Assembly: GCF_029227915.1 (NCBI RefSeq)
Contig: NC_079884.1
Span: 28,584,001 to 28,648,000 of the forward strand
DNA: 64,000 bases
Reading direction: 5' to 3'
Origin: Hydractinia symbiolongicarpus
Taxonomy: Eukaryota; Cnidaria; Hydrozoa; Anthoathecata; Hydractiniidae
Shown piece by piece: positions 22,840 to 36,579 of the stretch (within the stretch, counting starts at the first letter, position 1; the number at the start of each line of letters is the position of its first letter). Below the pieces are notes generated by a model. It made no database searches and was not told the origin of the DNA. It worked only from the letters and a program-made list of their open reading frames with translations. Both the position numbers and the translations under genes were made by a program.

Positions 22840-25800
22840 TTCAAAAACTAAATTTCACTGACTTTCTAACGGTGTCAGTCCGTTTGAGCTATAACAGTTG
22901 CGTCATATATTCGTACCAACATGTATTTAGCGATAGTTTTCGGATATTACTAGGTTGCATCGCTTTTAACAGTGAAACGCTTGACTGTGGGACTTATTTG
23001 AACTGATTTTGGACTTTGACCTTATAAATGTGATAAATGAGCCAGTTTGATTACAAGAAATAACATTCTTCTTAATTTGACATGATTGCCGGAACCCAGC
23101 GATTACACTGGGCGCTGTGCTAGCGCTTTATTAAAAAATTAAGATAAATAAGTCATTTTTTACTGTGGGACCCATCCTAGCCGTTAGCTCCCGCTGAAGA
23201 AAGAAAGACAATTTCAAAAACTACATTTCATTTACTTTCTAACGGTGTCAATCCGTTTGAGTTACAACGGTTGCGTCACATATTCGTACCAACATGTATT
23301 TAGCGATATTTTTCCGCTATTACTAGGTTGCATCGTCTTTAACAGTGAAACGATTGACTGTGGGACTTAATTGAACTAACTTTGGACTGTGACATGATAA
23401 ATGTAAAAAATGAGACAATTGCTCTCCAAGAAATAACATTCTTCTTAATTTGACATGATTGCCGGACTCAGCGATTACACTGGGCGCTGTGGTAGCGCTT
23501 TATTTAAAAATTTAGATAAATAAGTCATTCTTTACTGTGGGACCAATCCTAGGCGTGATCGCGTGCTGAAGAAGTAGCGACAGTTTTAAAAACTACATCT
23601 CACTGACTTTCTAACGGTGGCAGTCCGTTTGAGTTACAACGGTTGGGTCACATATTCGTACGAACATGTATTTAGCGATATTTTTCTGATATTGCTAGGT
23701 TGCATCGCTTTTAACAGTAAAACGATTGACTGTGGGACTTAATTTTACTAACTTTGGACTGTGACCTATTAAACTGAAGAAATAGCGACAGTTTCAAAAA
23801 CTAAATTTCATTGACTTTCTAACGCTATCAAGACGCTTCAGTTACAACGTTTGGGTCACATATTCGTACCAACATGTATTTAGCGATACTTTTCTCATAT
23901 TACTAGGTTGCATCGCTTTTAACAGTGAAACGATTGACTCTTGGACTTAATTGAACTGATTTTGGGCTTTGACCTTATAAATGTTACAAGTGAGACAATT
24001 GGACTCCAAGAAATGACATTCTTCTTAATTTGACATGATTGTGGGAACTCAGCGATTACACTGGACCCTGTGGTAGCGCTTCATTTAAAGATTTAGATAA
24101 ATAAGTGATTTTTACTGTGGGACCAATCCTAGCCGTTAGCGCGCGCTGAAAATATCGAGACAGTTTCAAAAACTCCATTTCATTGACTTTCTAACGGTGT
24201 CAATCCGTTTGAGTTACAACGGTTGCGTCACATATTCGTACCAACATGTATTTAGTGATTTTCTTCCGATATTACTAAGTTGTATCGCTTTTAACAGTGA
24301 ATCGATTGACTGTTGGACTTAATTGAACTAACTTTGGACGGTGACCTGATAAATGTGATAAATGAGAAAATTGGACTCCAAGGAATAACATTCTTCTAAA
24401 TTTGATATGATTGCTGGAATTCAGCGATTACATTAAGCTCTGTGGTAGCGCTTTATTTAAAAATTTAGATAAATAAGTCTTTTTTTACTGTGGGACCAAT
24501 CCTAGCCGTTAGTTCGCGCTGAAGAAGTAGAGACAGTTTCAAATACTACATTTCACTGACTTTCTAAAGGTGTCAGTCCGTTTGAATTACAACGGTTGCG
24601 TCACATATTCGTACCAACATGTATTTAGCGATAGTTTTCGGATATTACTAGGTTGCATCGCATTTAACAGTGAAACGCTTGACTGTGGGACTTATTTGAA
24701 CTGATTTTGGACTTTGACCTTATAAATGTGATAAATAAGCCAGTGTGACTATAAGAAATAACATTCTTCTTAATTTGACATGATTGCTGGAACCCAGCGA
24801 TTGCACTGGGCGCTGTGCTAGCGCTTTATTAAAAAATTAAGATAAATAAGTCATTTTTTACTGTGGGACCAATCCTAGCTGTTACCTCGCGCTGAAGAAA
24901 GAAAGACAGTTTCAAAAACTACATTTCATTGACTTTCTAACGGTGTCAATCCGTTTGAGTTACAACGGTTGCGTCACATATTCGTACCAACATGTATTTA
25001 GTGATTTTCTTCCGATATTACTAAGTTGTATCGCTTTTAACAGTGAATCGATTGACTGTGGGACTTAATTGAACTAACTTTGGACTGTAACCTGATAAAT
25101 GTAAAAAATGGGACAATTGGTCTCCAAGAAATAACATTCTTCTTAATTTGACATGATTGCCGGACTCAGCGATTACACTGGGCGCTGTGGTAGCGCTTCA
25201 TTTTAAAATTTAGAAAAAAAAGTCATCTTTACTGTGGGACCAATCCTAGGCGTGATCGCGTGCTGAAGAAGTAGCGACAGTTTCAAAAACTACATCTCAC
25301 TTACTTTCTAGCGGTGGCAGTCCGTTTGAGTTACAACAGTTGCGTCACATATTCGTACCAACATTTATTTAGTGATTTTCTTCCAATAATACTCAGTTGT
25401 ATTGCTTTTAACAGTGAAACGATTGACTGTGGGAATTAATAGAACTGATTCTGGACTGCGACCTTATAAATGCGATAAATGAGCCAATTGGTCTCCAAGG
25501 AATAACATTCTTCTTAATTTGACATGATTGCCGGAATTCATCGATTACATTAAGCTCTGTGGTAGCGCTTCATTTAAAAATTTAGATAAATAAGTCTTTT
25601 CTTACTGTGGGACCAATCCTGGCCGTTAGCAAGCGCTAAATAAATAGGAACAGTTCCAAAGACTAAATTTCATTGACTTTCTAGCGGTATAAATCCGGTT
25701 GAGTTACAACGGTTGCGTCACATATTCGTACCAACATGTATTTAGCCATAGTATTCGGATATTACTAGGTTGCATCGCTTTTAACAGTGAAACGCTTGAC

Positions 25801-26402
25801 TGTGGGACTTAATTGAACTGATTGTGGACTTTGACCTTATAAATGTGATAAATGAGCCAGTTTGACTACAAGAAATAACATTCTTCTTAATTTGACATGA
25901 CATGATTTCCGAAACTCAGCGATTACACTGGGCGCTGTGGTAGCGTTTTATTTAAAAATTAAGATAAATAAGTCTTTTTTTACTGTGGGACCAATCCTAG
26001 GCGTGATCGCGTGCGGAAGAAGTAGCGACAGTTTCAAAAACTACATCTCACTGACTTTCTAACGGTGGCAGTCCGTTTGAGTTACAACAGTTGCGTCACA
26101 TATTCGTACCAACATTTATTTAGTGATTTTCTTCCAATATTACTAAGTTGTATTGCTTTTAACAGTGAAACGATTGACTGTGGGAATTAATAGAACTGAT
26201 TCTGGACTGCGACCTTATAAAAGTGAAAGTGAGACAATTGGACTTCAAGAAATAACACTCTTCTTAATTTGCATGATTGCCAAAACTCAGCGATTACATT
26301 GGCGCTGTGGTAGCGATTCATTTAAAAATTAAGATAAAAAATTCAGTTTTTACTGTGGGACCAATCCAAGCCGTTAGCGCGCGCTGAAGAAATAGAGACA
26401 GT
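22840..26402. repeat. HOR-3563, copy 1
   Basis: An exact 3563-bp offset holds for CTATAACAGTTGCGTCATATA (22889 and 26452), GCCGGAACCC (23088 and 26651), ACTGTTGG (24309 and 27872), AATAAGCCAG (24734 and 28297) and TGACATGACATG (25893 and 29456). The unit has ten monomers, one of them S. It takes in part of the 4514-bp duplication, so it formed later than that. Monomers 24677-26171 hold classes A, B, D and the 378-bp form. Confidence 0.9.
23724..23931. repeat. S monomer 8 (208 bp)
   Basis: Preceded by TTTTAACAGTAAAACG instead of the usual TTTTAACAGTGAAACG. It is the single S unit of HOR-3563 copy 1, matching 27287 in copy 2. Confidence 0.95.
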
Positions 26403-29400
26403 TTCAAATACTAAATTTCACTGACTTTCTAACGGTGTCAGTCCGTTTGAGCTATAACAGTTGCGTCATATATTCGTACCAACATGTATTTAGCGATAGT
26501 TTTCGGATATTACTAGGTTGCATCGCTTTTAACAGTGAAACGCTTGACTGTGGGACTTATTTGAACTGATTTTGTACTTTGACCTTATAAATGTGATAAA
26601 TGAGCCAGTTTGATTACAAGAAATAACATTCTTCTTAATTTGACATGATTGCCGGAACCCAGCGATTACACTGGGCGCTGTGCTAGCGCTTTATTAAAAA
26701 ATTAAGATAAATAAGTCATTTTTTACTGTGGGACCCATCCTAGCCGTTAGCTCCCGCTGAAGAAAGAAAGACAATTTCAAAAACTACATTTCATTTACTT
26801 TCTAACGGTGTCAATCCGTTTGAGTTACAACGGTTGCGTCACATATTCGTACCAACATGTATTTAGCGATATTTTTCCGCTATTACTAGGTTGCATCGCC
26901 TTTAACAGTGAAACGATTGACTGTGGGACTTAATTGAACTAACTTTGGACTGTGACATGATAAATGTAAAAAATGAGACAATTGCTCTCCAAGAAATAAC
27001 ATTCTTCTTAATTTCACATGATTGCCGGACTCAGCGATTACACTGGGCGCTGTGGTAGCGCTTTATTTAAAAATTTAGATAAATAAGTCATTCTTTACTG
27101 TGGGACCAATCCTAGGCGTGATCGCGTGCTGAAGAAGTAGCGACAATTTCAAAAACTACATCTCACTGACTTTCTAACGGTGGCAGTCCGTTTGAGTTAC
27201 AACGGTTGGGTCACATATTCGTACGAACATGTATTTAGCGATATTTTTCTGATATTGCTAGGTTGCATCGCTTTTAACAGTGAAACGATTGACTCTGGGA
27301 CTTAATTTTACTAACTTTGGACTGTGACCTATTAAACTGAAGAAATAACGACAGTTTCAAAAACTAAATTTCATTGACTTTCTAACGCTATCAAGACGCT
27401 TCAGTTACAACGTTTGGGTCACATATTCGTACCAACATGTATTTAGCGATACTTTTCTCATATTACTAGGTTGCATCGCTTTTAACAGTGAAACGATTGA
27501 CTCTTGGACTTAATTGAACTGATTTTGGGCTTTGACCTTATAAATGTTACAAGTGAGACAATTGGACTCCAAGAAACGACATTCTTCTTAATTTGACATG
27601 ATTGTGGGAACTCAGCGATTACACTGGACCCTGTGGTAGCGCTTCATTTAAAGATTTAGATAAATAAGTGATTTTTACTGTGGGACCAATCCTAGCCGTT
27701 AGCGCGCGCTGAAAATATCGAGACAGTTTCAAAAACTCCATTTCATTGACTTTCTAACGGTGTCAATCCGTTTGAGTTACAACGGTTGCGTCACATATTC
27801 GTACCAACATGTATTTAGTGATTCTCTTCCGATATTAGTAAGTTGTATCGCTTTTAACAGTGAATCGATTGACTGTTGGACTTAATTGAACTAACTTTGG
27901 ACGGTGACCTGATAAATGTAATAAATGAGAAAATTGGACACCAAGGAATAACATTCTTCTAAATTTGATATGATTGCTGGAATTCAGCGATTACATTAGG
28001 CTCTGTGGTAGCGCTTTATTTAAAAATTTAGATAAATAAGTCTTTTTTTACTGTGGGACCAATCCTAGCCGTTAGTTCGCGCTGAAGAAGTAGAGACAGT
28101 TTCAAATACTACATTTCACTGACTTTCTAACGGTGTCAGTCCGTTTGAATTACAACGGTTGCGTCACATATTCGTACCAACATGTATTTAGCGATAGTTT
28201 TCGGATATTACTAGGTTGCATCGCATTTAAGAGTGAAACGATTGACTCTGGGACTTATTTGAACTGATTTTGGACTTTGACCTTATAAATGTGATAAATA
28301 AGCCAGTGTGACTATAAGAAATAACATTCTTCTTAATTTGACATGATTGCTGGAACCCAGCGATTGCACTGGGCGCTGTGCTAGCGCTTTATTAAAAAAT
28401 TAAGATAAATAAGTCATTTTTTACTGTGGGACCAATCCTAGCTGTTAGCTCGCGCTGAAGAAAGAAAGACAGTTTCAAAAACTACATTTCATTGACTTTC
28501 TAACGGTGTCAATCCGTTTGAGTTACAACGGTTGCGTCACATATTCGTACCAACATGTATTTAGTGATTTTCTTCCGATATTACTAAGTTGTATCGCTTT
28601 TAACAGTGAATCGATTGACTGTGGGACTTAATTGAACTAACTTTGGACTGTAACCTGATAAATGTAAAAAATGGGACAATTGGTCTCCAAGAAATAACAT
28701 TCTTCTTAATTTGACATGATTGCCGGACTCAGCGATTACACTGGGCGCTGTGGTAGCGCTACATTTAAAAATTTAGAAAAAAAAGTCATCTTTACTGTGG
28801 GACCAATCCTAGGCGTGATCGCGTGCTGAAGAAGTAGCGACAGTTTCAAAAACTACATCTCACTTACTTTCTAGCGGTGGCAGTCCGTTTGAGTTACAAC
28901 AGTTGCGTCACATATTCGTACCAACATTTATTTAGTGATTTTCTTCCAATATTACTAAGTTGTATTGCTTTTAACAGTGAAACGATTGACTGTGGGAATT
29001 AATAGAACTGATTCTGGACTGCGACCTTATAAATGCGATAAATGAGCCAATTGGTCTCCAAGGAATAATATTCTTCTTAATTTGACATGATTGCCGGAAT
29101 TCATCGATTACATTAAGCTCTGTGGTAGCGCTTCATTTAAAAATTTAGATAAATAAGTCTTTTCTTACTGTGGGACCAATCCTGGCCGTTAGCAAGCGCT
29201 AAATAAATAGGAACAGTTCCAAAGACTACATTTCATTGACTTTCTAGCGGTATAAATCTGGTTGAGTTACAACGGTTGCGTCACATATTCGTACCAACAT
29301 GTATTTAGCCATAGTATTCGGATATTACTAGGTTGCATCGCTTTTAACAGTGAAACGCTTGACTGTGGGACTTAATTGAACTGATTGTGGACTTTGACCT

Positions 29401-29565
29401 TATAAATGTGATAAATGAGCCAGTTTGACTACAAGAAATAACATTCTTCTTAATTTGACATGACATGATTGCCGAAACTCAGCGATTACACTGGGCGCTG
29501 TGGTAGCGTTTTATTTAAAAATTAAGATAAATAAGTCTTTTTTTACTGTGAGACCAATCCTAGCG
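26403..29565. repeat. HOR-3563, copy 2 (partial)
   Basis: Monomer starts are 26542, 26915, 27287 (S), 27495, 27867, 28240, 28613, 28984 and 29357. The match to copy 1 stops near 29565, where TAGCGGTTAGCTCGCG replaces TAGGCGTGATCGCG. Private changes include CATTTAAGAGTGAAACG at 28224 and GATTCTCTTCCG at 27820. The two copies are less alike than those of HOR-2232. Confidence 0.9.
27287..27494. repeat. S monomer 9 (208 bp)
   Basis: Has GACTCTGGGACTTAA at its start and GAAATAACGACAG at the joint, both private. No further S copy occurs until 36058. Confidence 0.95.
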
Positions 29566-31139
29566 GTTAGCTCGCGCTGAAGAAATAGAGACAGTTTCAA
29601 AAACTACATTTCACTGACTTTCTAAAGGTGTCAGTCCGTTTGAATTACAACGGTTGCGTCACATATTCGTACCAACATGTATTTAGCGATAGTTTTCGGA
29701 TATTACTAGGTTGCATCGCATTTAACAGTGAAACGCTTGACTGTGGGACTTATTTGAACTGATTTTGGACTTTGACCTTATAAATGTGATAAATAAGCCA
29801 GTGTGACTATAAGAAATAACATTCTTCTTAATTTGACATGATTGCTGGAACCCAGCGATTGCACTGGGCGCTGTGCTAGCGCTTTATTAAAAAATTAAGA
29901 TAAATAAGTCATTTTTTACTGTGGGACCAATCCTAGCTGTTACCTCGCGCTGAAGAAAGAAAGACAGTTTCAAAAACTACATTTCATTGACTTTCTAACG
30001 GTGTCAATCCGTTTGAGTTACAACGGTTGCGTCACATATTCGTACCAACATGTATTTAGTGATTTTCTTCCGATATTACTAAGTTGTATCGCTTTTAACA
30101 GTGAATCGATTGACTGTGGGACTTAATTGAACTAACTTTGGACTGTAACCTGATAAATGTAAAAAATGGGACAATTGGTCTCCAAGAAATAACATTCTTC
30201 TTAATTTGACATGATTGCCAGACTCAGCGATTAAACTGGACGCTGTGGTAGCGCCTCATTTGAAAATTTAGATAAAAAATTCATCTTTACTGTGGGACTA
30301 ATCCTAGGCGTGATCGCGTGCTGAAGAAGTAGCGACAGTTTCAAAAACTACATCTCACTGACTTTCTAACGGTGGCAGTCCGTTTGAGTTACAACAGTTG
30401 CGTCACATATTCGTACCAACATTTATTTAGTGATTTTCTTCCCATATTACTAAGTTGTATTGCTTATAACAGTGAAACGATTGACTGTGGGAATTAATAG
30501 AACTGATTCTGGACTGCGACCTTATAAATGCGATAAATGAGCCAATTGGTCTCCAAGGAATAACATTCTTCTTAATTTGACATGATTGCCGGAATTCATC
30601 GATTACATTAGGCTCTGTGGTAGCGCTTCATTTAAAAATTTAGATAAATAAGTCTTTTCTTACTGTGGGACCAATCCTGGCCGTTAGCAAGCGCTAAATA
30701 AAAAGGAACAGTTCCAAAGACTACATTTCATTGACTTTCTAGCGGTATAAATCCGTTTGAGTTACAACGGTTGCGTCACATATTCGTACCTACATGTATT
30801 TAGCCATAGTATTCGGATATCACTAGGTTGCATCGCTTTTAACAGTGAAACGATTGACTGTGGGACTTAATTGAACTGATTTTTTCACTGTGACCTTATA
30901 AAAGTGAAAGTGAGACAATTGGACTTCAAGAAATAACACTCTTCTTAATTTGCATGATTGCCGAAACTCAGCGATTACATTGGCGCTGTGGTAGCGATTC
31001 ATTTAAAAATTAAGATAAAAAATTCAGTTTTTACTGTGGGACAAATCTTAGCCGTTAGCGTGCTGAAGAAATAGAGACAGTTTCAAATACTACATTTCAC
31101 TGACTTTCTAACGGTGTCAGTCCGTTTAAGTTACACCGG
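29566..31139. repeat. About four monomers; left part copied from 24535-25150
   Basis: Starts are 29735, 30108, 30479 and 30852. TCTAAAGGTG (24563 and 29621) and GTTACCTCGC (24881 and 29939) match at offset 5058. Then follow a B monomer with CTGGACGCTGTGG, a D monomer with the private AAAAAGGAACAG, and a 369-bp class-H monomer (CTTATAAAAGTGAAAGTGAG) lacking a few bases in CCGTTAGCGTGCTG near 31050. Confidence 0.85.
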
Positions 31140-33371
31140 TTGCGTCACATATTCGTACCAACATGTGTTTGTTGATTTTCTTCCGATATTACTAAGTTGT
31201 ATTGCTTTTAACAGTGAAACGATTGACTGTGGGAATAAATAGAACTAATTCTGGACTGTGACCTTATAAATGTGATAAATGAGCCAATTGGGGTCCAAAG
31301 AATAACATTCTTCTTAATCTGACATGATTGCTGGGATTCAGCGATTACATTAGGCTCTGTGGTAGCGCTTTATTTAAAAATTTAGATAAATAAGTCTTTT
31401 TTGCTGTGGGACCAATCCTGGCCGTTAGCAAGCGCTAAATAAATAGGAACAGTTCCAAAGACTACATTTCATTGACTTTCTAGCGGTATGAATCCGTTTG
31501 AGTTACAACGGTTGCGTCGCATATTCGTACCAACATGTATTTAGCGATAGTATTCGGATACTACTAGGTTGCATCGCTTTTAACAGTGAAACGCTTGACT
31601 GTGGGACTTAATTGAACTGATTGTGGACTTTGACCTTATAAATGTGATAAATGAGCCAGTTTGACTACAAGAAATAACATTCTTCTTAATTTGACATGAT
31701 TGCCAGAATTCATCGATTACATTATGCTCTGTGCTAGCGCTTTATTAAAAAATTAAGATAAATAAGTCATTTTTTACTGTGGGACCAATCCTAGCCGTTA
31801 GCTTGCGCTGAAGAAAGAAAGACAGTTTCAAAAACTACATTTCATTTACTTTCTAACGGTGTCAATCCGTTTGAGTTACGACGGTTGCGTCACATATTCG
31901 TACCAACATGTATTTAGCGATATTTTTCCGCTATTACTAGGTTGCATCGCTTTTAACAGTGAAACGATTGACTGTGGGACTTAATTGAACTAACTTTGGA
32001 CTGTAACCTGATAAATGTAAAAAATGGGACAATTGGTCTCCAAGAAATAACATTTTTCTAAATTTTTACATGATTGCCGGACTCAGCGATTACACTGGGC
32101 GCTGTGGTAGCGCTTCATTGAAAAATTTAGATAAAAAAGTCATCTATACTGTGGGACCAATCCTTGGCGTGATCGCGTGCTGAAGAAGTAGCGACAGTTT
32201 CAAAAACTACATCTCACTAACTTTCTAACGGTGGCAGTCCGTTTGAGTTACAACAGTTGCGTCACATATTCGTACCAACATTTATTTAGTGATTTTCTTC
32301 CAATATTACTAAGTTGTATTGCTTTTAACAGTGAAACGATTGACTGTGGGAATTAATAAAACTGATTCTGGACTGCGACCTTATAAATGCGATAAATGAG
32401 CCAATTGGTCTCCAAGGAATAACATTCTTCTTAATTTGACATGATTGCCGGAATTCATCGATTACATTAGGCTCTGTGGTAGCGCTTCATTTAAAAATTT
32501 AGATAAATAAGTCTTTTTTTACTGTGGGACCAATCCTAGCCGTTAGTTTGCGCTGAAGAAGTAGAGACAGTTTCAAATACTACATTTCACTGACTTTCTA
32601 ACGGTGGCAGTCCGTTTGAATTACAACGGTTGCGTCACATATTCGTACCAACATGTATTTAGCGATAGTTTTCGGATATTACTAGGTTGCATCGCTTTTA
32701 ACAGTGAAACGCTTGACTGTGGGACTTATTGGAACTGATTTTGGACTTTGACCTTATAAATGTCATAAATGAGCCAGTGTGACTATAAGAAATAACATTC
32801 TTCTTAATTTGACATGATTGCTGGAACCCAGCGATTGCACTGGGCGCTGTGCTAGCGCTTTATTAAAAAATTAAGATAAATAAGTCATTTTTTACTGTGG
32901 GACCAATCCTTGCCGTTAGCTTGCGCTGAAGAAAGAAAGACAGTTTCAAAAACTACATTTCATTTACTTTCTAGCGGTGTCAATCAGTTTGAGTTACGAC
33001 GGTTGCGTCACATATTCGTACCAACATGTATTTAGCGATATTTTTCCGCTATTACTAGGTTGCATCGCTTTTAACAGTAAAACGATTGACTGTGGGACTT
33101 AATTGAACTAACTTTGGATTGTAACCTGATAAATGTAAAAAATGGGACAATTAGTCTCCAAGAAATAACATTCTTCTTAATTTGACATGATTGCCGGACT
33201 CAGCGATTAACTGGGCGCTGTGGTAGCGCTTCATTTAAAAATTTAGATAAAAAGTCATCTTTACTGTGGGACCAATCCTAGGCGTGATCGCGTGCTGAAG
33301 TAGTAGCGACAGTTTCAAAAACTACATCTCACTGACTTTCTAACGGTGGCAGTCGGTTTGAGTTACAACAG
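31140..33371. repeat. HOR-2232, copy 1 (6-mer)
   Basis: Monomer starts are 31221, 31593, 31966, 32338, 32711 and 33084, with lengths 372, 373, 372, 373, 373 and 369. Private anchors recurring at 2232 bp are ACATGTGTTTGTTG (31161 and 33393), GGGTCCAAAGAATAAC (31291 and 33523) and TTATGCTCTGTGC (31722 and 33954). There is no S monomer. The 369-bp monomer has GATTAACTGGG, short by two bases, and GATAAAAAGTC. Confidence 0.93.
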
Positions 33372-35625
33372 TTGCGTCACATATTCGTACCAACATGTGT
33401 TTGTTGATTTTCTTCCGATATTACTAAGTTGTATTGCTTTTAACAGTGAAACGATTGACTGTGGGAATAAATAGAACTAATTCTGGACTGTGACCTTATA
33501 AATGTGATAAATGAGCCAATTGGGGTCCAAAGAATAACATTCTTCTTAATCTGACATGATTGCTGGGATTCAGCGATTACATTAGGCTCTGTGGTAGCGC
33601 TTTATTTAAAAATTTAGATAAATAAGTCTTTTTTGCTGTGGGACCAATCCTGGCCGTTAGCAAGCGCTAAATAAATAGGAACAGTTCCAAAGACTACATT
33701 TCATTGACTTTCTAGCGGTATGAATCCGTTTGAGTTACAACGGTTGCGTCGCATATTCGTACCAACATGTATTTAGCGATAGTATTCGGATACTACTAGG
33801 TTGCATCGCTTTTAACAGTGAAACGCTTGACTGTGGGACTTAATTGAACTGATTGTGGACTTTGACCTTATAAATGTGATAAATGAGCCAGTTTGACTAC
33901 AAGAAATAACATTCTTCTTAATTTGACATGATTGCCAGAATTCATCGATTACATTATGCTCTGTGCTAGCGCTTTATTAAAAAATTAAGATAAATAAGTC
34001 ATTTTTTACTGTGGGACCAATCCTAGCCGTTAGCTTGCGCTGAAGAAAGAAAGACAGTTTCAAAAACTACATTTCATTTACTTTCTAACGGTGTCAATCC
34101 GTTTGAGTTACGACGGTTGCGTCACATATTCGTACCAACATGTATTTAGCGATATTTTTCCGCTATTACTAGGTTGCATCGCTTTTAACAGTGAAACGAT
34201 TGACTGTGGGACTTAATTGAACTAACTTTGGACTGTAACCTGATAAATGTAAAAAATGGGACAATTGGTCTCCAAGAAATAACATTTTTCTAAATTTTTA
34301 CATGATTGCCGGACTCAGCGATTACACTGGGCGCTGTGGTAGCGCTTCATTGAAAAATTTAGATAAAAAAGTCATCTATACTGTGGGACCAATCCTAGGC
34401 GTGATCGCGTGCTGAAGAAGTAGCGACAGTTTCAAAAACTACATCTCACTAACTTTCTAACGGTGGCAGTCCGTTTGAGTTACAACAGTTGCGTCACATA
34501 TTCGTACCAACATTTATTTAGTGATTTTCTTCCAATATTACTAAGTTGTATTGCTTTTAACAGTGAAACGATTGACTGTGGGAATTAATAAAACTGATTC
34601 TGGACTGCGACCTTATAAATGCGATAAATGAGCCAATTGGTCTCCAAGGAATAACATTCTTCTTAATTTGACATGATTGCCGGAATTCATCGATTACATT
34701 AGGCTCTGTGGTAGCGCTTCATTTAAAAATTTAGATAAATAAGTCTTTTTTTACTGTGGGACCAATCCTAGCCGTTAGTTCGCGCTGAAGAAGTAGAGAC
34801 AGTTTCAAATACTACATTTCACTGACTTTCTAACGGTGGCAGTCCGTTTGAATTACAACGGTTGCGTCACATATTCGTACCAACATGTATTTAGCGATAG
34901 TTTTCGGATATTACTAGGTTGCATCGCTTTTAACAGTGAAACGCTTGACTGTGGGACTTATTGGAACTGATTTTGGACTTTGACCTTATAAATGTCATAA
35001 ATGAGCCAGTGTGACTATAAGAAATAACATTCTTCTTAATTTGACATGATTGCTGGAACCCAGCGATTGCACTGGGCGCTGTGCTAGCGCTTTATTAAAA
35101 AATTAAGATAAATAAGTCATTTTTTACTGTGGGACCAATCCTAGCCGTTAGCTTGCGCTGAAGAAAGAAAGACAGTTTCAAAAACTACATTTCATTTACT
35201 TTCTAACGGTGTCAATCAGTTTGAGTTACGACGGTTGCGTCACATATTCGTACCAACATGTATTTAGCGATATTTTTCCGCTATTACTAGGTTGCATCGC
35301 TTTTAACAGTAAAACGATTGACTGTGGGACTTAATTGAACTAACTTTGGACTGTAACCTGATAAATGTAAAAAATGGGACAATTAGTCTCCAAGAAATAA
35401 CATTCTTCTTAATTTGACATGATTGCCGGACTCAGCGATTAACTGGGCGCTGTGGTAGCGCTTCATTTAAAAATTTAGATAAAAAGTCATCTTTACTGTG
35501 GGACCAATCCTAGGCGTGATCGCGTGCTGAAGTAGTAGCGACAGTTTCAAAAACTACATCTCACTGACTTTCTAACGGTGGCAGTCGGTTTGAGTTACAA
35601 CAGTTGCGTCACATATTCGTACCAA
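33372..35625. repeat. HOR-2232, copy 2 (6-mer)
   Basis: Monomer starts are 33453, 33825, 34198, 34570, 34943 and 35316. Only a handful of differences from copy 1 are visible by eye: ATCCTTGGCG/ATCCTAGGCG, TAGTTTGCGC/TAGTTCGCGC, TCCTTGCCG/TCCTAGCCG, TCTAGCGGTG/TCTAACGGTG and TTGGATTG/TTGGACTG. In each, copy 2 has the common base, so copy 1 changed after duplication. The match ends at about 35625 (CATTTATTTAGTG here). Confidence 0.93.
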
Positions 35626-36057
35626 CATTTATTTAGTGATTTTCTTCCAATATTACTAAGTTGTATTGCTTTTAACAGTGAAACGATTGACTGTGGGAAT
35701 TAATAGAACTGATTCTGGACTGCGACCTTATAAATGCGATAAATCAGCCAATTGGTCTCCAAGGAATAACAATCTTCTTAATTTGACATGATTGCCGGAA
35801 TTCATCGATTACATTAGGCTCTGTGGTAGCGCTTTATTTAAAAATTTAGATAAATAAGTCTTTTCTTACTGTGGGACCAATCCTGGCCGTTAGCAAGCGC
35901 TAAATAAATAGAAACAGTTGCAAAGACAACATTTCATTGACTTTCTAGCGGTATAAATCCGTTTGAGTTACAACGGTTGCGTCACATATTCGTACCAACA
36001 TGTATTTAGCGATATTTTTCTGATATTACTAGGTTGCATCGCTTTTAACAGTGAAAC

Positions 36058-36264
36058 GATTGACTGTGGGACTTAATTTTACTAACTTTGGACTGTGACC
36101 TATTAAACTGAAGAAATAGCGACAGTTTCAAAAATAAATTTCATTGACTTTCTAACGCTATCAAGACGCTTCAGTTACAACAGTTGGGTCACATATTCGT
36201 ACCAACATGTATTTAGCGATACTTTTCTCATATTACTAGGTTGCCACGCTTTTAACAGTGAAAC
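36058..36264. repeat. S monomer 10 (207 bp)
   Basis: One base shorter than usual: CAAAAATAAATTTC in place of CAAAAACTAAATTTC. The S monomer at 44783 has the same shortening, so the two are related. It ends GTTGCCACGCTTTT, a private change. Confidence 0.94.
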
Positions 36265-36579
36265 GATTGACTCTTGGACTTAATTGAACTGATTTTGGAC
36301 TTTGACCTTATAAATGTTACAAGTGAGACAATTGGACTGGACCCTGTGGTAGCGCTTCATTTAAAGATTTAGATAAATAAGTCATTTTTACTGTGGGACC
36401 AATCCTAGCCGTTAGTTCGCGCTGAAGAAGTAGAGACAGTTTCAAATACTACATTTCACTGACTTTCTAACGGTGTCAGTCCGTTTGAATTACAACGGTT
36501 GCGTCACATATTCGTACCAACATGTATTTAGCGATAGTTTTCGGATATTACTAGGTTGCATCGCTTTTAACAGTGAAAC
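36265..36579. repeat. G monomer with a 57-bp deletion (315 bp)
   Basis: GACAATTGGACT joins directly to GGACCCTGTGGTAGCGC near 36340. Comparison with intact G monomers (for example 45942) shows 57 bp missing, from CCAAGAAATG to the GATTACACT before GGACCC. ACT is shared at the joint. The first part has the GTTACAAGTGAG mark, so this is a true G monomer. Confidence 0.92.

Larger units (their letters stand above)
21763..24780. repeat. Right copy of the 4514-bp segmental duplication
   Basis: Monomer starts are 22027, 22399 (S), 22607, 22979, 23352, 23724 (S), 23932, 24304 and 24677. It copies 17249-20640 without the extra monomer at 19790-20162. Private changes include CCGTTTTAGTTAC at 21930, ATTTATATAAATAAG at 22766 and ATATAGACACAG at 22827. 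Confidence 0.88.

Noticed and set aside
26000-26040. GCGTGCGGAAG at 26012 as a possible new motif.
   Set aside because: It is a single T-to-G change in the common GCGTGCTGAAG of class B.
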